Source: Vibrio bivalvicida (GTDB lineage: Bacteria > Pseudomonadota > Gammaproteobacteria > Enterobacterales > Vibrionaceae). Taken from it: 64,000 nucleotides of DNA. Within the stretch, counting starts at the first letter, position 1. The number at the start of each line of letters is the position of its first letter. The DNA is taken from the NCBI RefSeq assembly GCF_001399455.2, contig NZ_LLEI02000091.1:1-64000 (forward strand), given 5' to 3'. Under the pieces are notes generated by a model. That model was not told the DNA's origin and made no database searches. It worked only from the letters and a program-made list of their open reading frames with translations. The translations under genes were made by a program, and so were the position numbers. This document shows, in pieces, positions 8,695 through 17,145 of this stretch.

Positions 8695-8880
8695 TCACGC
8701 ATCAACGATCTTACTCGGAATGATGAATGACAATCGGTTACTGTAATTATATTGTGATTCGCGCATTGTTCTCAGCACGTAAAACCAACCTATCACCCAG
8801 CCAACGAAAACCAGCGCCATACAATATGCAACTAGGTTATCAATAGTACATCTAGTTGCAATTCCACCAACAATCAACAT
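8695..8880 (-). CDS. Small membrane protein coupled to the chemoreceptor
   Basis: 61 aa. One strong hydrophobic segment (about 16-37, rich in Ala, Val and Trp) is followed by a basic/polar tail. The ATG is preceded by GAGGTG at good spacing. The stop sits within the ribosome binding region of the following chemoreceptor gene, so translational coupling is likely. I recognise no family. It may be a helper for receptor insertion or just a leader ORF; the coupling is the main evidence that it is real. Confidence 0.5.
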   Translation of the reverse strand: MLIVGGIATRCTIDNLVAYCMALVFVGWVIGWFYVLRTMRESQYNYSNRLSFIIPSKIVDA

Positions 8881-8890
8881 TTCACCTCAC

Positions 8891-8915
8891 ACTTTTATAA
8901 ATAATCATTCTTATT
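8891..8915. promoter_or_regulatory. Weak Fur-box-like sequence
   Basis: The minus strand reads AAGAATGATTATTTATA just upstream of the small ORF and chemoreceptor. About 12 of 19 positions fit the Fur consensus. This is too weak to be confident in such AT-rich sequence. Confidence 0.2.
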
Positions 8916-9099
8916 TACATTTAACTCATTCTCCGCGTGAATATATGAGAACTCATAGCGACTTTTCGAACTGTTCATATTGAGGCTCTGCTCAGTGACT
9001 ATAGTCAGCTATACACGAGTTTTCGTGTTGGCTAGGTAGCGAAAAACACTCTCGCTACTTGTTCCTGATACTAAGTATTTAAATCTTGGAGCAAAAATT

Positions 9100-10998
9100 A
9101 TGAGTAACAGCAATAAAATCAACTACGGTCCAAAGCGAACGCCTTGGATCGAACAAGTTCCTGAGTTCGCAATAGGCAAAATAACGCCTCCATCTGCTGA
9201 CCCAATCGAGGTATACGCAGAGCGAAACTATGATTTCCATTACACTGAGCAGGCTATTAATGGGTTCGACGTTGAACTGCCTCCCACAGGTCAAAACTGC
9301 GGTGAACAAAACAGTGTTTACGAACAAATTCAAGCATACGTAGACTCCCAAAAAGAGCGCTTTCTTGGCTATCAGACCGAAGAGAACATAAGTTATAAAA
9401 ATCGATTGGCGCCTTTTCTCAATGTCAGTTTGAACAACGTTGGAGACCCCTTTGTCAACGGTAACTATACGATCAACTCGAAATGTGTAGAGCGCTCTGT
9501 ACTGGATTACTATGCTTCGCTATGGAATGCGCAATGGCCTTCTCAAGGGCCTTACATTGACGAAAATGGAGACTTCCAGAAAGGTGTTGGTGAAAGCTAT
9601 TGGGGGTATGTGCTAACAATGGGAAGCACAGAAGGTAACTTGTACGGTATGTTGAATGCGCGCGATTACCTCAGTGGTGTCATGCTGCTCGAAGAGGAAA
9701 TTCGCGCAGAAACCGATGATGGTGATACTATTTCAAACTGCCAAGTGTATGCGCACCACCCCACTCCCCCTAAGCAAACCCCGAATGCCTATACTCCCGT
9801 AGCGTTTTTTTCCGAAGACACTCACTACTCCATCGTAAAAGCTATGGCTGTAGAGAAAATTGAAACTTTTGGTGAGCTAGGTAATCGGCTGTTCCCAGAT
9901 TGCAACCCTGTGAATCCTGGTCAAAAATGGCCTGCGGAGGTTGAATCCGAAGGGCCAACACCAGAGCTACCTGCGGGTTCAGGAGCAATTGACGTAGACA
10001 AGCTTATCAAGTACGTCACATTTTTCGCCGAAAAAGGCTACCCTATTCTACTCGTGCTCAACTGTGGAACGACATTTAAAGGGGCGTACGACAACGTTTC
10101 ACTGATCACCCAGAGATTAAAGCCGATATTAGAGGAAAATGGGCTATGGGAAAGACAGGTTCCCATTGATCCAGATGACCCGAGTTGTGGATATGAATCA
10201 CGTAATGGCTACTGGCTTCATATTGATGGCGCCCTTGGAGGAAGCTACGTGCCATTTATAAAAATGGCGAAAGATTGCGATGAGTATCAGTCATTTTTTA
10301 GTGAACACGACAGCTATAGTGGACCAGACTTCGACTTCAAAAACCCAATGGTGCACTCAATAGTGACCAGCGGACACAAATTCCCTGGTGCCCCTTGGCC
10401 AACAGGTATCTATATGACCAAACAGCAGTATATGGTCTCTCCTCCAGATAACCCTGAATACATCGGCTCGCCGGACACCACATTTGCAGGTTCGCGAAAT
10501 GGCCTATCGCCCATAGTTTTATGGGAGTATTTCGCACGGAACAGCTACAAGGAGCAGATACGGTTAACCATGAAGGCCCAAGAAATGGCTCAGTATGCTC
10601 ACAAACAACTCAAAGATGTTGCCGATTACTGGGCTAAGAAAGGCTCACCTTTACCTGAAGGCCTATGGTTACAGCGAACTCCTCTTTCACTCTCGCTAAT
10701 CTTTTGCCAACCAAATGAAGAAATCATTTTCCGCTACTCATTGGCCAAAGAAAGTACCACCGTAACAGTCTGCGATGATGGAAAAGAGGTTGATCAAGTT
10801 CGTCACTACGTCCACTTATTTACTATGTGGGATGTGGATAAACAACTCATCGATAGTCTATGTGAAGACTTGAAACAAGATGGGGCATTTGATGCTCGCC
10901 TGTTCAAGAAGATCAAACACACTACTGTTCATAAACCACGAGTGAAAAACGCTGTAAGACAAATACAGCTACCACTTAAGGGGCGGTCCTTTCGTTAG
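9100..10998 (+). CDS. Pyridoxal-phosphate-dependent group II decarboxylase
   Basis: 632 aa. The fold-type I PLP decarboxylase core is recognisable: GSTEGNLYGM (phosphate-binding loop, about 177-186), HIDGALGG (Asp that contacts the pyridine nitrogen, about 376), and TSGHKFPGAPWP with the Schiff-base Lys at about 427. It is longer than bacterial histidine decarboxylase (about 380 aa) and closer in size to valine/aromatic-type decarboxylases. It should convert an amino acid to an amine plus CO2, but the substrate cannot be read from sequence. No amino acid/amine antiporter lies beside it, unlike typical acid-resistance decarboxylases. It has its own terminator. Confidence 0.8.
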   Translation: MSNSNKINYGPKRTPWIEQVPEFAIGKITPPSADPIEVYAERNYDFHYTEQAINGFDVELPPTGQNCGEQNSVYEQIQAYVDSQKERFLGYQTEENISYKNRLAPFLNVSLNNVGDPFVNGNYTINSKCVERSVLDYYASLWNAQWPSQGPYIDENGDFQKGVGESYWGYVLTMGSTEGNLYGMLNARDYLSGVMLLEEEIRAETDDGDTISNCQVYAHHPTPPKQTPNAYTPVAFFSEDTHYSIVKAMAVEKIETFGELGNRLFPDCNPVNPGQKWPAEVESEGPTPELPAGSGAIDVDKLIKYVTFFAEKGYPILLVLNCGTTFKGAYDNVSLITQRLKPILEENGLWERQVPIDPDDPSCGYESRNGYWLHIDGALGGSYVPFIKMAKDCDEYQSFFSEHDSYSGPDFDFKNPMVHSIVTSGHKFPGAPWPTGIYMTKQQYMVSPPDNPEYIGSPDTTFAGSRNGLSPIVLWEYFARNSYKEQIRLTMKAQEMAQYAHKQLKDVADYWAKKGSPLPEGLWLQRTPLSLSLIFCQPNEEIIFRYSLAKESTTVTVCDDGKEVDQVRHYVHLFTMWDVDKQLIDSLCEDLKQDGAFDARLFKKIKHTTVHKPRVKNAVRQIQLPLKGRSFR

Positions 10999-11029
10999 AG
11001 AACTTGAAACTTTGGAATATTAGAAACAA

Positions 11030-11054
11030 CTTAGCCCACTTTAAGTGGGCTAAG
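11030..11054 (+). terminator. Terminator after the PLP decarboxylase
   Basis: A long palindrome, CTTAGCCCACTT paired with AAGTGGGCTAAG, followed by TTTC, about 30 bases after the stop at 10998. Confidence 0.65.
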
Positions 11055-11121
11055 TTTCAACAAGCGAAGCAACACAACAATTCGAGTGAGATTGCTAAAC
11101 TAAGAGTCGAACAAGAATGCC

Positions 11122-11676
11122 TTAATCTACCTGATCTAAACGTCGTATTAATCTAGCAGGCGTTCCACCATATAAGCAATCTGGTGGTACATCATGATTA
11201 ACGACTGAATTGGCGGCAATCACGGAACGAGCCCCTATGGTAACACTTTGATTGATGACACAGTTACCGCCAATCCAAACATCGTCTTCAACGGTAATTG
11301 GAAGGCAATATGTTTCCCATTTTCTGCGCTTTATGTAATCCAAAGAGTGTGAAGCGGTATAAAACTGAGTGCTTGGGCCTATTAGCACATTATCACCAAT
11401 GGTAATTTTTGCTCCATCTAACATCACAACATTCATGTTTACAAAAGTGTTGTCACCGATCTCAATCGTTTTGCCAAATTCGCAATGAAAGGGAGACTGC
11501 ACAACACTCTTACCGATCGCTCCCAATAAAGATTGCTGAAGTTTCTGCCTTTCTATTGGCTCTATTGATTGGTTGAACCTTTTTAAAGTATGGAGGGCTT
11601 GATTTCGTAACGTGTCTATTTCTTGGTCGGCGCCGTCAAACTTCTGACCCGACATCATTTTTTCTAATTCAGACAT
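11122..11676 (-). CDS. Sugar O-acetyltransferase (Maa/LacA type)
   Basis: 184 aa. An N-terminal maltose-acetyltransferase helical cap starts with EKMMSGQKFDGADQE. A left-handed beta-helix of hexapeptide repeats follows (IGDNTFVNMNVVMLDGAKI, IGDNVLIGPS), with the catalytic His in TASHSLD and the closing VIAANSVV...GTPARLIR block. Family members transfer acetyl from acetyl-CoA to a hydroxyl of glucosides, maltose or related sugars. Monocistronic; the physiological acceptor is unknown. Confidence 0.9.
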   Translation of the reverse strand: MSELEKMMSGQKFDGADQEIDTLRNQALHTLKRFNQSIEPIERQKLQQSLLGAIGKSVVQSPFHCEFGKTIEIGDNTFVNMNVVMLDGAKITIGDNVLIGPSTQFYTASHSLDYIKRRKWETYCLPITVEDDVWIGGNCVINQSVTIGARSVIAANSVVNHDVPPDCLYGGTPARLIRRLDQVD

Positions 11677-11889
11677 AGAGAATACCTAGTAAACGTAACC
11701 AGCTCAGGATAAAGGTTTCATACAAATAAAACAGAGTAAAAGATGAACCGAATCGTTTCCCATTTTCAGCCTTAACTTAACCAAGTAGGTGTTTTTCAAT
11801 CTGTCTGCACTTTCCTAAATATAAAACTATATTTATATTAAAGATTACGAAGTTAATGCCTTTAAGAAGAAGGAGGCGGACCGCTACAT

Positions 11890-12930
11890 ATGACAGTAAC
11901 CCATAGGTCTTTTGCAATTATGCTCGCAGTGGCAGTTAGCTTATTATTGATATTTATACTCAGCCATGACGACGTAGTCGGTCATCAGCATACGCACGGC
12001 TATCATCAGAGTAAGGCACATGCTCAACCTACAAACACCGACCTAATTACTCCTATTCCCGAGGCCGTAAACGTTAATAAACAGTACGCCAAAATCGGCT
12101 GGTTATTATTTAAAGACCCCCAACTTTCTTCAAACGGACGAGTAAGCTGTGAGTCCTGCCATCACTTGGCAAGTAACGGAGCTGAACCTACTGCGGTTTC
12201 AACTGGTGTCGAAGGTAAAGGGACGAGAAACTCAATCACCGTTTTTAACACCTCACTTAACTACCGATTTTTCTGGGATGGCCGAGCAAACTCTTTAAAT
12301 GACCAAATTGACGAACCTATCCATAGCAATCTCGAAATGAATTCCGACTGGCCATCTATTACCGAGTATGTCGCTAACTCCCCTAAATACGTGCAGCTAT
12401 TCACAGAACAGAAATTGGAAGCCAATGAACAAACCATTAAATCAATGTTGGTCGAGTTTATGAGTGCACTTGTCACCCCTAACGCACCGTTCGACAGATA
12501 CTTACAAGGTGAAGATATCGCCCTAAGTGCACAACAAATTGATGGTTGGGAGCTCTTTCAAAAACACGGCTGTGTACGTTGTCATCGAGGTACCAACATT
12601 GGTGGTGGGATGGTGATGAAGTTTGGTTTATATGGGCTTAGATTCCAAGGAGAAGAACGCTCGACCGATACAGGCCGTCACATGCGCAGCAATAAACCAG
12701 AGGATATGTACATTTTTAGGGTGGCGAGTTTAAGAAATGTCGCTAACACAGCCCCTTATTTTCATGATGGGCAAACGAACAACCTAGAAGATGCGATACA
12801 AATAATGGCCAAAAGCCAGCTCGGGCTTACTCTAGATGCAGAAGAGTTAAACGCGATCAGTGCCTTTTTAAATTCTCTAAGTGCAGAAAGACCTGCTATT
12901 TTGAAGGAGTTTGAAAATGAATCTTACTAA
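11890..12930 (+). CDS. Di-heme cytochrome c peroxidase-like protein (MauG/CcpA superfamily)
   Basis: 346 aa with an N-terminal membrane/signal helix (about 8-25). Two c-type heme motifs are visible: CESCH (Cys87, Cys90, His91) and CVRCH (about 227-231). The FWDGRANSLNDQ and APYFHDGQTNNLEDAI blocks are typical of di-heme peroxidases. Such proteins reduce H2O2 in the periplasm or modify a protein partner. A His-rich segment (about 32-44) follows the helix and could bind metal. AAGGAGG precedes the ATG. The last 14 bases overlap the hybrid kinase gene, so the two are one transcription unit. Confidence 0.85.
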   Translation: MTVTHRSFAIMLAVAVSLLLIFILSHDDVVGHQHTHGYHQSKAHAQPTNTDLITPIPEAVNVNKQYAKIGWLLFKDPQLSSNGRVSCESCHHLASNGAEPTAVSTGVEGKGTRNSITVFNTSLNYRFFWDGRANSLNDQIDEPIHSNLEMNSDWPSITEYVANSPKYVQLFTEQKLEANEQTIKSMLVEFMSALVTPNAPFDRYLQGEDIALSAQQIDGWELFQKHGCVRCHRGTNIGGGMVMKFGLYGLRFQGEERSTDTGRHMRSNKPEDMYIFRVASLRNVANTAPYFHDGQTNNLEDAIQIMAKSQLGLTLDAEELNAISAFLNSLSAERPAILKEFENESY

Positions 12931-15250
12931 AGTGCTATTTTCAATTGCCTCAGTTTTGTCGTTGTTCATTAGTGTCTTTGTATATCTTCTCTACCTAGAG
13001 CAAAAGCAATTAAACTCATATCAAGCAAGGATTAGTGCTTTGGGGCATGAGGTGATTGAAGTTCGAGATGTGATGACTACCCACGCTCTGTCATCTCGAT
13101 TAGATCCTTACTATTTAAACTCTGTGATGGTAGATCTTGAAATTGAAAGCAAGGCTGTTTTATCAAGTTATCAACAAGTATCAAGACTCGGCCTTTACAC
13201 ACATCAAACAAGCAATGCGTTGAATCATTTCCATCAATCCTTGCTCAGTCTAACTGCAACTATGGATAAAGCCGTTGGCTTAATCATCGTTAAAGATGCT
13301 TTGCTCACTTCTTTATTGGAGCAAATCGGCGTTTCCACTGGCAGTGCATCGTTAGAACGAGAAGCTTTATCTAGAATTATTCACTTATCCTCTGCAACGT
13401 CTCCCGAGCTTCGATCCACAATCGTTACGTTTAAAGAAGTGGATTTGCAACTGCTTGACTGGTTTACTGCACTGCTCTCACCGAGCAATTCAGAGTTTGT
13501 CGAACACACAGAGAAGTTACTCAGACGACAGGCTACTGACATACAAACTCGAATGCTTCAGCTAGTTATTGCACTCGGATTGGTCGTATCTGCTTTTGTT
13601 GTTTATACCTACCTTAATCGTCTAAAAGAGCTCAAAAGAAACAACTTGGCATATCAAGAGGCCATCAACAAGACCGAAAAGGCCAATCAAGCAAAGTCGA
13701 TGTTCTTAGCAACTATGAGTCATGAACTTAGAACTCCTCTGGGAGGCGTTTTGGGTGTCGCGCAGATGATTCGCGAAGATACTCAAGACAGTAAAACCCG
13801 AGAACAAGCCGATATGATCGTCGAATCAGGTAGTCACCTTCTAACATTACTTAACGACATTCTCGACTTTTCGAAAGTTGAACAAGGAAGGCTGGTGTTA
13901 GAAAAACATCCGTACTCTTTACAGGAGCTAATACAACCATTAGAGAATACTCTAGCCCCTTTAGCTCTAAATAAAGGTATTGAACTAATCATTCCAAGTT
14001 ACCAGGCTGATAACATTAAGCTCGTCGGTGATTTGGCTCGTACTAGGCAACTGCTGTTTAATATTGTTGGCAACGCAATTAAGTTTACCAATCAAGGCAA
14101 GGTTGACGTAACGATCGAGTTGGACGGAGGTGACTCACATGGCGTTCACTTCTCGGTAAAAGACAGTGGAATCGGCATTGATGAGACAAAACTCGAACAT
14201 ATCTTCACTCCTTTTGAACAAGCAGAACTTTCTACGACACGCAAGTTTGGCGGGACTGGACTTGGCCTCTCGATCGTAAAAAAACTCGTCGACTTGATGG
14301 ATGGAGCAATTTCGGTAGAAAGCCAGCTTGGTAAAGGTGCTAAATTTGACATATATCTTCCTTTAGAAGTACGACGTACTCAAGTTGATACAAACAACAT
14401 ACAACTTGTATCATCAGACACCATCACATCGATCAACCAACTAAGAATTTTGCTGATTGAGGATAATCGCGTAAATGCCGTCGTCGCAAAACGCTTTCTT
14501 AGAGAATATGCTAGCGATATCATATGGGCTAAAGATGGTTTGCAAGCGCTCGAAATACTTAAGAGAGATCAATTCGATCTGATTGTTACAGACAATCATA
14601 TGCCTAAGCTAAGTGGGTTTGAAACCATCAAACGTATTCGAAATGTGTTAAAACTCGATACGGTAGTATTTGCTTATACTGCAGATGTTTTTAAAGAAGC
14701 ACACGACTCGCTAATTGGTGCAGGAGCAAATTTTGTTCTTACTAAACCACTGCAAAAACCTAGCTTGGACCTAGCTCTTAAACAGTTCTCTGGCGAGATC
14801 ATCGCTCGCTTACATAATGACGGCGAAATCCCGAAAATTATCCCTTTAATCCGCCACCCAGCAAGCCAACTTGCAATGACAGAGGAAGATCTTTCAGTAA
14901 GTGCAGTGTTCAACGACCCAACATTATGCCGTGTATCTAAACTTGAATTATTAATTGGGCTGAAAGCAAAGTTAAACTATTTAACAGACCAGCTCATCGA
15001 AGCCTACTCTGCCTCAGACTTTGAATTAATGACACAGATATTACAGCAAGTAGAAAACACAGCCTCTGAGCAAAAACTAGAGGGGATACTCGCTTTAGCA
15101 ATAGAAGCAAGAAAGAGTAGCGAGCACAAACAACTGCCCAACGTTGAGCACCTACAACAACTTGTAAATCGTATGCTTGTGAATCACCACCAAGCTCAGC
15201 GGCTTACGCTAGAACTAAGCCACCAGGGAAAACGCGCAGAACATTTCTAG
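12917..15250 (+). CDS. Hybrid sensor histidine kinase/response regulator
   Basis: About 777 aa. TM1 is at about 6-26, a helical periplasmic sensor follows (about 30-210, DAHL-like), then TM2 at about 213-232. HisKA has MSHELRTP (His269), HATPase has GTGLGLSIVKKL, and the receiver has IEDNR plus TDNHMP (Asp559). The C-terminal 120 residues are helical and HPt-like but lack an obvious phosphotransfer His, so this kinase may need a separate HPt protein. A TTG at 12911 extends the frame, but AAGGAG upstream fits the ATG at 12917. It overlaps the di-heme peroxidase-like gene, which suggests that protein takes part in sensing. No output regulator adjoins. Confidence 0.9.
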   Translation: MNLTKVLFSIASVLSLFISVFVYLLYLEQKQLNSYQARISALGHEVIEVRDVMTTHALSSRLDPYYLNSVMVDLEIESKAVLSSYQQVSRLGLYTHQTSNALNHFHQSLLSLTATMDKAVGLIIVKDALLTSLLEQIGVSTGSASLEREALSRIIHLSSATSPELRSTIVTFKEVDLQLLDWFTALLSPSNSEFVEHTEKLLRRQATDIQTRMLQLVIALGLVVSAFVVYTYLNRLKELKRNNLAYQEAINKTEKANQAKSMFLATMSHELRTPLGGVLGVAQMIREDTQDSKTREQADMIVESGSHLLTLLNDILDFSKVEQGRLVLEKHPYSLQELIQPLENTLAPLALNKGIELIIPSYQADNIKLVGDLARTRQLLFNIVGNAIKFTNQGKVDVTIELDGGDSHGVHFSVKDSGIGIDETKLEHIFTPFEQAELSTTRKFGGTGLGLSIVKKLVDLMDGAISVESQLGKGAKFDIYLPLEVRRTQVDTNNIQLVSSDTITSINQLRILLIEDNRVNAVVAKRFLREYASDIIWAKDGLQALEILKRDQFDLIVTDNHMPKLSGFETIKRIRNVLKLDTVVFAYTADVFKEAHDSLIGAGANFVLTKPLQKPSLDLALKQFSGEIIARLHNDGEIPKIIPLIRHPASQLAMTEEDLSVSAVFNDPTLCRVSKLELLIGLKAKLNYLTDQLIEAYSASDFELMTQILQQVENTASEQKLEGILALAIEARKSSEHKQLPNVEHLQQLVNRMLVNHHQAQRLTLELSHQGKRAEHF

Positions 15251-15263
15251 CCACCGAAATAGA

Positions 15264-15287
15264 AAATGGAGCCTAAAAGCTCCATTT
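15264..15287. terminator. Bidirectional terminator between hybrid kinase and PilZ gene
   Basis: A 9-bp stem AAATGGAGC / GCTCCATTT with flanking A and T runs lies between the two convergent genes. Confidence 0.75.
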
Positions 15288-15313
15288 ATATGTTAGATAT
15301 TTTCACAAAAATG

Positions 15314-15670
15314 TCAGGCCGCCACTTCTCTTAACCGAGCAAAGAACACGGGGTACTTATTACGGATCTTTCTTTGTTCATCAACCATGATTTTAAAAGT
15401 TGGGCCTTTGCGAAGTTGAACGACTACTTCGTCACGATCAAAACGAAGCACTGCCCCTTCAATCTCGACACGGCTTTGATCATTTAGATTCAGCATACCT
15501 TTGATCTCAAGACCTCTATACATATTGTTAGCGTTGCTCACTACCATTCGAATACCGCCCTCAGAGACTTCGGTCACTTGAAATAAGTCTTCTCCGAGCC
15601 TAACAAAAGGCCGCGCCCGTTTCGGGTATCTTAAGCGGTAAAACTGTCTTTTCTGTATAAAGCTACTCAT
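15314..15670 (-). CDS. PilZ domain protein (candidate c-di-GMP receptor)
   Basis: 118 aa. The N-terminal RQFYRLRYPKRARP gives the Arg-rich c-di-GMP-binding motif, and the VSEGGIRM block replaces the usual D/N-x-S-x-x-G. The rest forms a small beta-barrel-like domain ending in an LRKGPTFKIMVDEQRKIR segment seen in single-domain PilZ proteins of Vibrio. It probably binds c-di-GMP and affects motility or biofilm through an unknown partner. It is convergent with the hybrid kinase and shares its terminator. Confidence 0.8.
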   Translation of the reverse strand: MSSFIQKRQFYRLRYPKRARPFVRLGEDLFQVTEVSEGGIRMVVSNANNMYRGLEIKGMLNLNDQSRVEIEGAVLRFDRDEVVVQLRKGPTFKIMVDEQRKIRNKYPVFFARLREVAA

Positions 15671-15895
15671 GGTCCTGATCCTGCTCCGCGCTATTCATAG
15701 CTTACTCTAACCTTAAAGTATAACCTTTTCGAAGTAAAAAAGCTGTAGACAAGCATTAGCTATTCAACATCCACTCTACTATATCGGCAATGAATTGGTT
15801 TTTTGAAGGTTTGCGCGAAACGCAGTTGGTAAATGTGTGATGTATGTTGGTCCTTAAGAAATGAACAGAGACGGGTAATAGGACGCGCAATTAAC

Positions 15896-16060
15896 AACAA
15901 TCCACGATTTTCGAGCCGCCAGTAGCTTTATTGCGTATGTCGCTAATGCATATGGTGAACAAGGTGTGGCGTTGGGTTCGATCTATGTGGCAGCCAACAT
16001 CATGGCCCTAACGACTGCCCTGTCTACTTTGACATTTACTGTGGGTGTATTATTGCTTCT
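15896..16060 (+). pseudogene. Possible relic of an AEC-family permease
   Basis: One frame between about 15896 and 16060 reads DFRAASSFIAYVANAYGEQG, then a VALGSIYVAANIMALTTALS stretch. This resembles a transmembrane segment pair of AEC (auxin efflux carrier) transporters. No complete gene surrounds it: there is no start, and the frame continues into unrelated AT-rich sequence. I treat it as a decayed fragment, with low confidence. Confidence 0.3.
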
Positions 16061-16207
16061 CAGCTTAGGTTTTATATATACAAAAAATCAATGCAAACTA
16101 TTGTTATATAAGTATTTAAAACAAATCACTGAGCAAAAAATCTTTACTTTACTTTTGGGCTTTTTAAGCTTAGATTTCGCACAATTATTATCCTTCTCGA
16201 GAATATT

Positions 16208-17098
16208 ATGCCAGAGCAGCGTCTAGGCAATGGAATGGCCGCTTTTTCGTTCTTACTTTGGGGTCTATTGCCACTTTACTATCAGTTTTTACCCAATGCC
16301 GCGACCGATGAGCTACTCGCAATGCGCTTGATTGCTTCGGTACCACTTGGTGCGCTCATCGTTTTAGTAGTCACTAAGCGTTTGCCAGATCTACGTGCAA
16401 TCTGGACGGATAAGCGCTCCCTTGCCTACACAACTGCAGCAACAGTGATGATGTCTATTTCATGGTGTGCATTTACTTGGGCCCTCACTAACGACAGAGT
16501 GATAGACGCCAGTTTGGGCTTTTTTATTAGCCCTATTACCATGATGGCATTAGGCGTGTTCTTCTTGAAAGAGTCACTGTCCATAGGCAAGAAAGTTGCC
16601 CTTGTGCTTGCCTGTATTGGCCTCACCTATCAAATCATCCATTATGGTGAGATCCCGTACATAGCCCTAACGATGGCGATTTTCTTTACCTTTTACGGTT
16701 GGTGTAAGAAGAAAATCAATTATAGCTGGAGCACTGGACTGTATGTCGAAGCCTTGGTGCTGTTACCTATCGCCCTATTCTATATGGGTTATAAAGAAGT
16801 CACGATAGGTACTGAGTCTCTTCATCATGGAGCATCCACTCTAGCTCTATATCTAGGTGCAGCTCCCGCCACGTTGCTCCCTTTGGTGTTTTACTCGATT
16901 GCGATTCGGTTAACTACCATGTCGACTATCGGATTAATGCAATACATCGAGCCAACTATTCAGTTTTTTCTCGCAATTTACTTATTCGGTGAAGCCTTTG
17001 ATGAAGTGAAACTAATTAGCTTTAGTTTTATCTGGGCAGGTCTAATTTTTACCATTTTCGACAGCTTACGCTTTCGATACACAGCGAAGTACAGATAG
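16208..17098 (+). CDS. rarD: EamA family transporter RarD
   Basis: 296 aa, 10 predicted membrane helices forming two EamA halves. The N-terminus (GMAAFSFLLWGLLPLYYQFL) and the ATVMMSISWCAFTWALTNDR and APATLLPLVFYSIAIRL blocks are characteristic of RarD. It is an inner-membrane drug/metabolite transporter named for chloramphenicol sensitivity in other species; the natural substrate is unknown. A terminator lies directly after the stop. Confidence 0.9.
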   Translation: MPEQRLGNGMAAFSFLLWGLLPLYYQFLPNAATDELLAMRLIASVPLGALIVLVVTKRLPDLRAIWTDKRSLAYTTAATVMMSISWCAFTWALTNDRVIDASLGFFISPITMMALGVFFLKESLSIGKKVALVLACIGLTYQIIHYGEIPYIALTMAIFFTFYGWCKKKINYSWSTGLYVEALVLLPIALFYMGYKEVTIGTESLHHGASTLALYLGAAPATLLPLVFYSIAIRLTTMSTIGLMQYIEPTIQFFLAIYLFGEAFDEVKLISFSFIWAGLIFTIFDSLRFRYTAKYR

Positions 17099-17100
17099 AA

Positions 17101-17130
17101 AAATCCCCTGCCAAACTTGGTAGGGGATTT
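17101..17130. terminator. Terminator between rarD and the APC permease
   Basis: AAATCCCCTGCC pairs with GGTAGGGGATTT, followed by T-rich sequence. It is placed to serve both convergent genes. Confidence 0.75.
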
Positions 17131-17145
17131 TCTCAAATAACCGGA

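Noticed and set aside
9079..9351. 90-aa minus-strand ORF opposite the decarboxylase start
   Set aside because: Antisense shadow of a well-supported gene.
15966..16226. 86-aa plus-strand ORF before rarD
   Set aside because: The first part looks like an AEC permease relic and the rest is AT-rich hydrophobic sequence. It has no ribosome binding site and overlaps the rarD start.
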